A stretch of 64,000 nucleotides of DNA from Candidatus Obscuribacterales bacterium (GTDB lineage: Bacteria; Cyanobacteriota; Vampirovibrionia; Obscuribacterales; Obscuribacteraceae): NCBI GenBank assembly GCA_020634035.1, contig JACKCM010000006.1, positions 186,001 to 250,000 of the forward strand, given 5' to 3'. Of the stretch, positions 60,692-64,000 are shown piece by piece. Position numbers and translations under genes: made by a program. Numbering within the stretch: the first letter of the stretch is position 1; each line of letters begins with the position of its first letter. A model generated the notes under the pieces. That model searched no databases. It saw only the letters and a program-made list of their open reading frames with translations, and had not been told where the DNA came from.

Positions 60692-61369
60692 ATGTTCTCC
60701 AAGACTTTCGAAATTACTAAAAGAGCATCTTTACTGGCAGCAGCCGTCACCCTGACCGCCCTGCTCGGCGCCCAGAGCGCCCAGGCTCAAGAATTCCCTG
60801 CATCCGAGCAGAATCAAAAGATTCAGAAAAAAGTCTCTGTAGAAAGAACCTACAGTGCACCTATTCCATTGACCGATGAAGTCAAAAAACAGATGAAACC
60901 CGGTATCAGATACACCGTGGGTTCGGTTAAAGAATCAGGCTGGCAGCACGGTCTGGTCAAAGGTAATAGAAACCTTGGACATTATTACTGGGCTCCGATG
61001 AATCACATGGTTCAGGGCAGCGCCTCGGACCGTACCAAGGTCCAGTACATAAAAGCTGAACAGAAGCAGCGCACCTTCCACTACATCAAACCTATCCACG
61101 CAGCCAATCCTGCCAATCCTCACTCCCTGACAGGGCAGCAGGCTGTGGCCAAGAAAATCAGATACATCCACCAGAATGTACCTGTCAATAAACATGTGGC
61201 AGCTTCGGTACGTTTCCCGCGCAGTCAGGAGAATGTGAACGGTCAACTGGTAAGCAAAGCAACCCAGGCTAAGGTCTACGCCGACTACTCAGGAAAAGGC
61301 GCTTCTGCCGCCTCCACCACCGGCTACCTGAGCAATAAGGACGCCTACGGCAAGATCCTGAACGATTGA
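60692..61369 (+). CDS. exported hypothetical protein
   Basis: I do not recognise this 225-residue protein. It has a clear signal peptide (hydrophobic about 13-31, cleavage near AQAQE). The mature part is basic, rich in Lys, Gln, His, Tyr and Asn, with few cysteines, and shows short recurring YI-containing segments (VQYIKAEQ, FHYIKPIH, IRYIHQNV). No membrane helix or enzyme motif is seen. A hairpin at 61407-61434 follows, so it is probably transcribed alone. Confidence 0.7.
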   Translation: MFSKTFEITKRASLLAAAVTLTALLGAQSAQAQEFPASEQNQKIQKKVSVERTYSAPIPLTDEVKKQMKPGIRYTVGSVKESGWQHGLVKGNRNLGHYYWAPMNHMVQGSASDRTKVQYIKAEQKQRTFHYIKPIHAANPANPHSLTGQQAVAKKIRYIHQNVPVNKHVAASVRFPRSQENVNGQLVSKATQAKVYADYSGKGASAASTTGYLSNKDAYGKILND

Positions 61370-61406
61370 TCGAATAGTTAGAAAGATTTTTGTGAGCAGC
61401 GAGTGG

Positions 61407-61434
61407 GTGCGGGTCCGTGAAAACGGTCCCGTAC
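61407..61434 (+). terminator. strong hairpin after the exported hypothetical gene
   Basis: A 12-bp stem (GTGCGGGTCCGT with ACGGTCCCGTAC, one mismatch and one wobble) is closed by a GAAA tetraloop, 38 bases after the stop. No U-tract follows, so it may end transcription only partly or stabilise the 3' end. The bases from 61440 to 61521 hold nothing I can identify. Confidence 0.55.
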
Positions 61435-61556
61435 ACATTTATAGGCATATTTTCTGAGCCTTTGGCCGAAAGCCTCTATCCATCGATTCCAAGCGTTTTA
61501 TTCCGCGCTTAAGAGGGCAGGATGAAAGAGAGATCCCGCCCCGGGGAACCCGGTCC

Positions 61557-61694
61557 ATGAAGAATGTACCCCTGCAAACAATCTGGATGAGCATCCTTTT
61601 CGGTGTGCTTCTCGCCACCGCGCCCAACTGGATCAACAAAGAGCCCACATCCAGCTATGAGGCTCCCTGGGTTCATCCGGCCGCATCCAGATAA
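61557..61694 (+). CDS. small membrane or exported protein, 45 residues
   Basis: The frame from ATG 61557 encodes 45 residues with one hydrophobic segment (IWMSILFGVLLATAP, about 9-23) and a polar tail. A 12-codon frame starts at 61522 behind GAGGGCAGG and ends with TGA overlapping the 61557 ATG (ATGA), an arrangement that allows translational coupling. The stop is eight bases before the matrixin-like gene, so the three frames could be one operon. No homologue is recognised; coding status rests on start/stop arrangement and the hydrophobic segment. Confidence 0.45.
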   Translation: MKNVPLQTIWMSILFGVLLATAPNWINKEPTSSYEAPWVHPAASR

Positions 61695-61702
61695 AGGCAT
61701 CA

Positions 61703-62968
61703 ATGCTTAAAGCGCGCTCGCTCAAGTTTATTGCGATTCTAACTTTCTTTCACCTCATTTCCGCTCCCTGCCTGGCTCAGCCGAAGAACTGGGATCAAGG
61801 TTTGAGCAATATGATGGACGGATTGGAGAAGGAAGTCGGCAAAGACGGTTCTCCTCTGCCTCAAGATCTTCCACCAGAGCCACAGCAAGAAAAGCCCGAA
61901 ACATCCTCGTCACCGCCGGCAATACCTCCTCAATCTACCCCGGTAGAGCCTGCAACGGACCATACTCAAGATCGTTCTAAAGTACTCTCGGAACTCCTGG
62001 CAATAAAAGACAATTATCTAGGCAATATCGCCGAACAGGGTCTTACACGCTGGAATACCGAAAATATGCCGATCAAAGTATTCATAGAAAAGACTTCTTC
62101 GGTCAAAGGTTTTGACCCGTCATTTCCGACCATTCTGGAAAACGCCTTCAAGTCCTGGGCTGACAAAAGCCAGGGCAAGCTCGAAATAAATTTCGGCGAT
62201 TCAGTTCAAGAAGCTCATATAGTCTGTCGGTGGACTGACGACCACAATGACCTGATGTCCCCGAAAGAAGGGGGCAACACTGTGGTAGTTCCAACCCAGG
62301 AAGGCATCGCCAGTGTGGACATGAAGATTCTCACCCTGCCCGCCCCCAACGCCGAGTCCATCAGCCCCAGCTATATGGGCCGGGTATGCCTGCATGAAGC
62401 AGGACATGCCCTTGGTCTGACCGGACACAGCCCGGAGAGGGCCGATGTGATGTTCGCCACCGTCTATAGCACAGACGCAGCTGCTCTTACCGACCGCGAC
62501 ATAAACAGCCTGAACGAACTCTACAGCATGGACGAAGAGACCCTGGCCAGTATCAAACTGAATCAAGACAGAGCCATGCAAGAGACCAATACCCTCCTGG
62601 ACAGCAAGAATCCCCAGGTCAATGCTGTTCAGCTCAATAATGAAGCAGCTAGAGCCTTGAAGGCAAATCAATTCGAAGTGGCGATGAAGAAGCTGGAGGC
62701 AGCGCATAAACTGGACCCAGCGAACAAACTGGTCTGCGCCAATCTAGGTGCCGTCTATGCCAATTATGGCTCCATCGCCGGCATGACTTTCAATCTCAAA
62801 GGTGCCGCCGACTATTATGGAAAAGCTGTCCCTTTGTTAGAGACCGGCAATAACAGACCTGCTCTGATTCAGGTTCTGGTCAACTATGTAAAAGTACTAA
62901 AAATGCTCAATAACAAAGCAGAGGCAAATAAAATCGAAAGTAAGCTTCAGTCTATAATGGGTCACTGA
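61703..62968 (+). CDS. exported matrixin-like zinc metalloprotease with TPR tail
   Basis: The 421-residue protein has a signal peptide (about 8-26, ending near CLAQP), a Pro/Glu/Ser-rich linker, and a metzincin catalytic domain (about 105-280). It carries HEAGHALGLTGH (His231, Glu232, His235, His241) and a Met-turn in ADVMFATVY. The C-terminal 130 residues form two to three TPR units (NEAARALKANQFEVAMKKLE, NLGAVYANYGS). It should cleave proteins outside the inner membrane. AAAGG precedes the ATG, eight bases after the small ORF. Matrixin plus TPR is not a common arrangement. Confidence 0.9.
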   Translation: MLKARSLKFIAILTFFHLISAPCLAQPKNWDQGLSNMMDGLEKEVGKDGSPLPQDLPPEPQQEKPETSSSPPAIPPQSTPVEPATDHTQDRSKVLSELLAIKDNYLGNIAEQGLTRWNTENMPIKVFIEKTSSVKGFDPSFPTILENAFKSWADKSQGKLEINFGDSVQEAHIVCRWTDDHNDLMSPKEGGNTVVVPTQEGIASVDMKILTLPAPNAESISPSYMGRVCLHEAGHALGLTGHSPERADVMFATVYSTDAAALTDRDINSLNELYSMDEETLASIKLNQDRAMQETNTLLDSKNPQVNAVQLNNEAARALKANQFEVAMKKLEAAHKLDPANKLVCANLGAVYANYGSIAGMTFNLKGAADYYGKAVPLLETGNNRPALIQVLVNYVKVLKMLNNKAEANKIESKLQSIMGH

Positions 62969-63004
62969 AAACAGGCCCCAGGGAAGACACCACGGAGCAC
63001 TTGG

Positions 63005-63568
63005 ATGAAGAAGAAACTAATCCTGATTTCATCAGGACTTTTTGGTATTTTGTCGATCGCGGCAATAGCCGTACTTGGCATGGCTGCAATGAAGCCGGAC
63101 ATCTTTAAGGTCGAACGCTCTATTAGCATCAACGCTCCCGCCAGTGAGATCTACCCTCTGATAAACGACCTCCACAACTGGTCTAAATGGTCGCCCTGGG
63201 AAGAGAAAGATCCGGGAATGAAGAGAAGCTTGAGCGGACCGGAAGCAGGCAAAGGTGCCGTCTATGCCTGGAGCGGAAATGATGATGTGGGCGAGGGAAG
63301 CATGACCATTGTCGATAGCGAAGAGCCTGAAAGAATAGACATCCTGCTTAGCTTCAAAAAGCCCTTCGAGGGAGACAATAAAGTAGTCTTCACTTTACGG
63401 CAGAAAGAGACGGAAGAGAAGCCTAGCACCGATCTGACCTGGTCGATGGAAGGGGAGAACCCATTTCTCTGTAAGGTCATACAAATATTCATAGACGTAG
63501 ACAAAATGTGCGGAGCAGACTTCGAAAAAGGCTTATCGAAATTGAAGAAGCTTTCAGAGAACAAATAG
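63005..63568 (+). CDS. SRPBCC (START-like) family protein with membrane anchor
   Basis: The 187-residue protein has one N-terminal hydrophobic segment (about 5-28) and then an SRPBCC/polyketide-cyclase-type domain. Typical segments are VERSISINAPASEIYPLIND, WSKWSPWEEKDP and GAVYAWSGNDDVGEGSMTIV. These folds bind hydrophobic ligands; specific function is rarely known. It follows the matrixin gene by 36 bases on the same strand and ends before a bidirectional terminator. Confidence 0.85.
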   Translation: MKKKLILISSGLFGILSIAAIAVLGMAAMKPDIFKVERSISINAPASEIYPLINDLHNWSKWSPWEEKDPGMKRSLSGPEAGKGAVYAWSGNDDVGEGSMTIVDSEEPERIDILLSFKKPFEGDNKVVFTLRQKETEEKPSTDLTWSMEGENPFLCKVIQIFIDVDKMCGADFEKGLSKLKKLSENK

Positions 63569-63580
63569 AGAATCAAAAGG

Positions 63581-63613
63581 AAGGGGCACCGATTATAGTG
63601 CCCCTTCTCTTTT
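63581..63613. terminator. bidirectional rho-independent terminator
   Basis: AAGGGGCAC (63581-63589) pairs perfectly with GTGCCCCTT (63598-63606) around an 8-base loop. TCTCTTTT follows on the plus strand, and CCTTTTGATT follows on the minus strand. It serves both the SRPBCC gene and the convergent charged-protein gene. Confidence 0.9.
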
Positions 63614-63616
63614 GGA

Positions 63617-64000
63617 TTATTCCTTATCCTTCTCTTCTTCTTCCGAAGCCTCTTCGGTAAGATCATGATCAGGAGCCGGTCCTGGAGAATCAGCCTGACC
63701 GAGAGCGGATCTCAATCGGTTCTTGCTGTCCTTGCGTCGAGGCTCTACCCTCATGGGTTGCGGTTGAATGTTGTCAACCCGGGTAGTTTCTTCGACCTCT
63801 TCTCCGGAGTCGAGCTGACTTTCGTCATGCAGTTTCGACTTCATATCGGCCTTCGATATGCCTTTTCCAGCGTCGTCACTCTTCTTGTAGACGTTCTGGG
63901 CGGGCGCACCGGGACGCTGCCTTTGCGGGTACGGTGTCGGCACCGGTACGAATCCGGCAGTTCTGGGCTGACCATCAAGCTGTTGACGCTGACGGGCTTC
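63617..64000 (-). CDS. charged low-complexity protein, 5' end outside the window
   Basis: The frame is open from base 64000, so the gene starts beyond the window; the GTG at 63943 is not necessarily a start. The visible 127 residues are hydrophilic and rich in Pro, Gln, Asp and Glu, with an acidic C-terminus (TEEASEEEEKDKE). No domain, membrane helix or motif is recognisable in this part. It ends at the shared terminator at 63581-63613. Confidence 0.6.
   Translation of the reverse strand, partial: EARQRQQLDGQPRTAGFVPVPTPYPQRQRPGAPAQNVYKKSDDAGKGISKADMKSKLHDESQLDSGEEVEETTRVDNIQPQPMRVEPRRKDSKNRLRSALGQADSPGPAPDHDLTEEASEEEEKDKE

Overview
The window looks like chromosomal DNA from a large-genome, free-living bacterium with two membranes. 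It encodes a FadL-like outer-membrane barrel, many exported TPR proteins, three OmpR-family response regulators with three histidine kinases, a eukaryote-type Ser/Thr kinase, a tricorn-type protease and a transaldolase/glucose-6-phosphate isomerase fusion. This mix recalls the non-photosynthetic relatives of cyanobacteria (Obscuribacter-type Vampirovibrionota). That placement is inference from gene content, not a search result. I see no rRNA, tRNA, insertion sequence, prophage or CRISPR array.

Layout. 1-1.4 kb: end of a VWA protein and a TadE-like pseudopilin. 1.4-1.77 kb: a gene-free stretch with four TTCAC repeats at exact 11-bp spacing, a -10 box and a good terminator, which I read as a small-RNA gene controlled by a PhoB/OmpR-type regulator. 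1.76-4.55 kb: a PAS/CHASE3 kinase and its regulator. 4.6-9.1 kb: a leftward operon of archease, RtcB RNA ligase, trehalose synthase and an exported glycerophosphodiesterase. 9.2-12.2 kb: DUF4239 protein, UspA and a SulP transporter. 12.2-18.9 kb: an SGNH / SpeE-like membrane protein / MBOAT operon beside a GT39-type glycosyltransferase, probably for acylating or decorating an exported glycan. 18.9-22.8 kb: tal-pgi and glk, feeding glucose into glycolysis and the pentose phosphate pathway.

23.1-31.4 kb: a rightward run of TctD/TctE-type two-component genes, a MATE exporter, an APC permease and a 926-residue leucine-rich-repeat protein. 31.4-34.6 kb: a TPR-AAA ATPase overlapping an outer-membrane barrel gene, then a small unknown. 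34.7-40.1 kb: a Ser/Thr kinase with extracytoplasmic TPRs next to two more TPR proteins. 40.2-45.1 kb: HtrA protease and exported MsrB (envelope protein repair), a CPBP protease, a diverged SAM-hydrolase-family protein, an exported unknown and a TonB-C-like protein. 45.05-45.4 kb: a near-consensus promoter with a palindrome in its spacer, no gene, and two 10-bp repeat arrays. 45.4-49.7 kb: tricorn protease with a histone-like tail, then xpt.

49.8-54.3 kb: a helical-repeat protein, a patatin with its nucleophile replaced, a lipoyl-less E2 acyltransferase and a duplicated pseudopilin-like protein. 54.5-58 kb: a MerR-like regulator overlapping a VIT/VWA protein. 58.2-60.5 kb: a divergent regulator/kinase pair. 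60.7-64 kb: exported unknowns, a 45-residue small protein, a matrixin-like protease with TPRs, an SRPBCC protein, and a charged protein cut by the window end.

The most unusual points are the TTCAC-box small-RNA candidate, the operator-spacer promoter at 45.05 kb, the tricorn tail, the Ser-to-Asn patatin, the SGNH/SpeE-like/MBOAT operon and the MerR-VIT/VWA pair.
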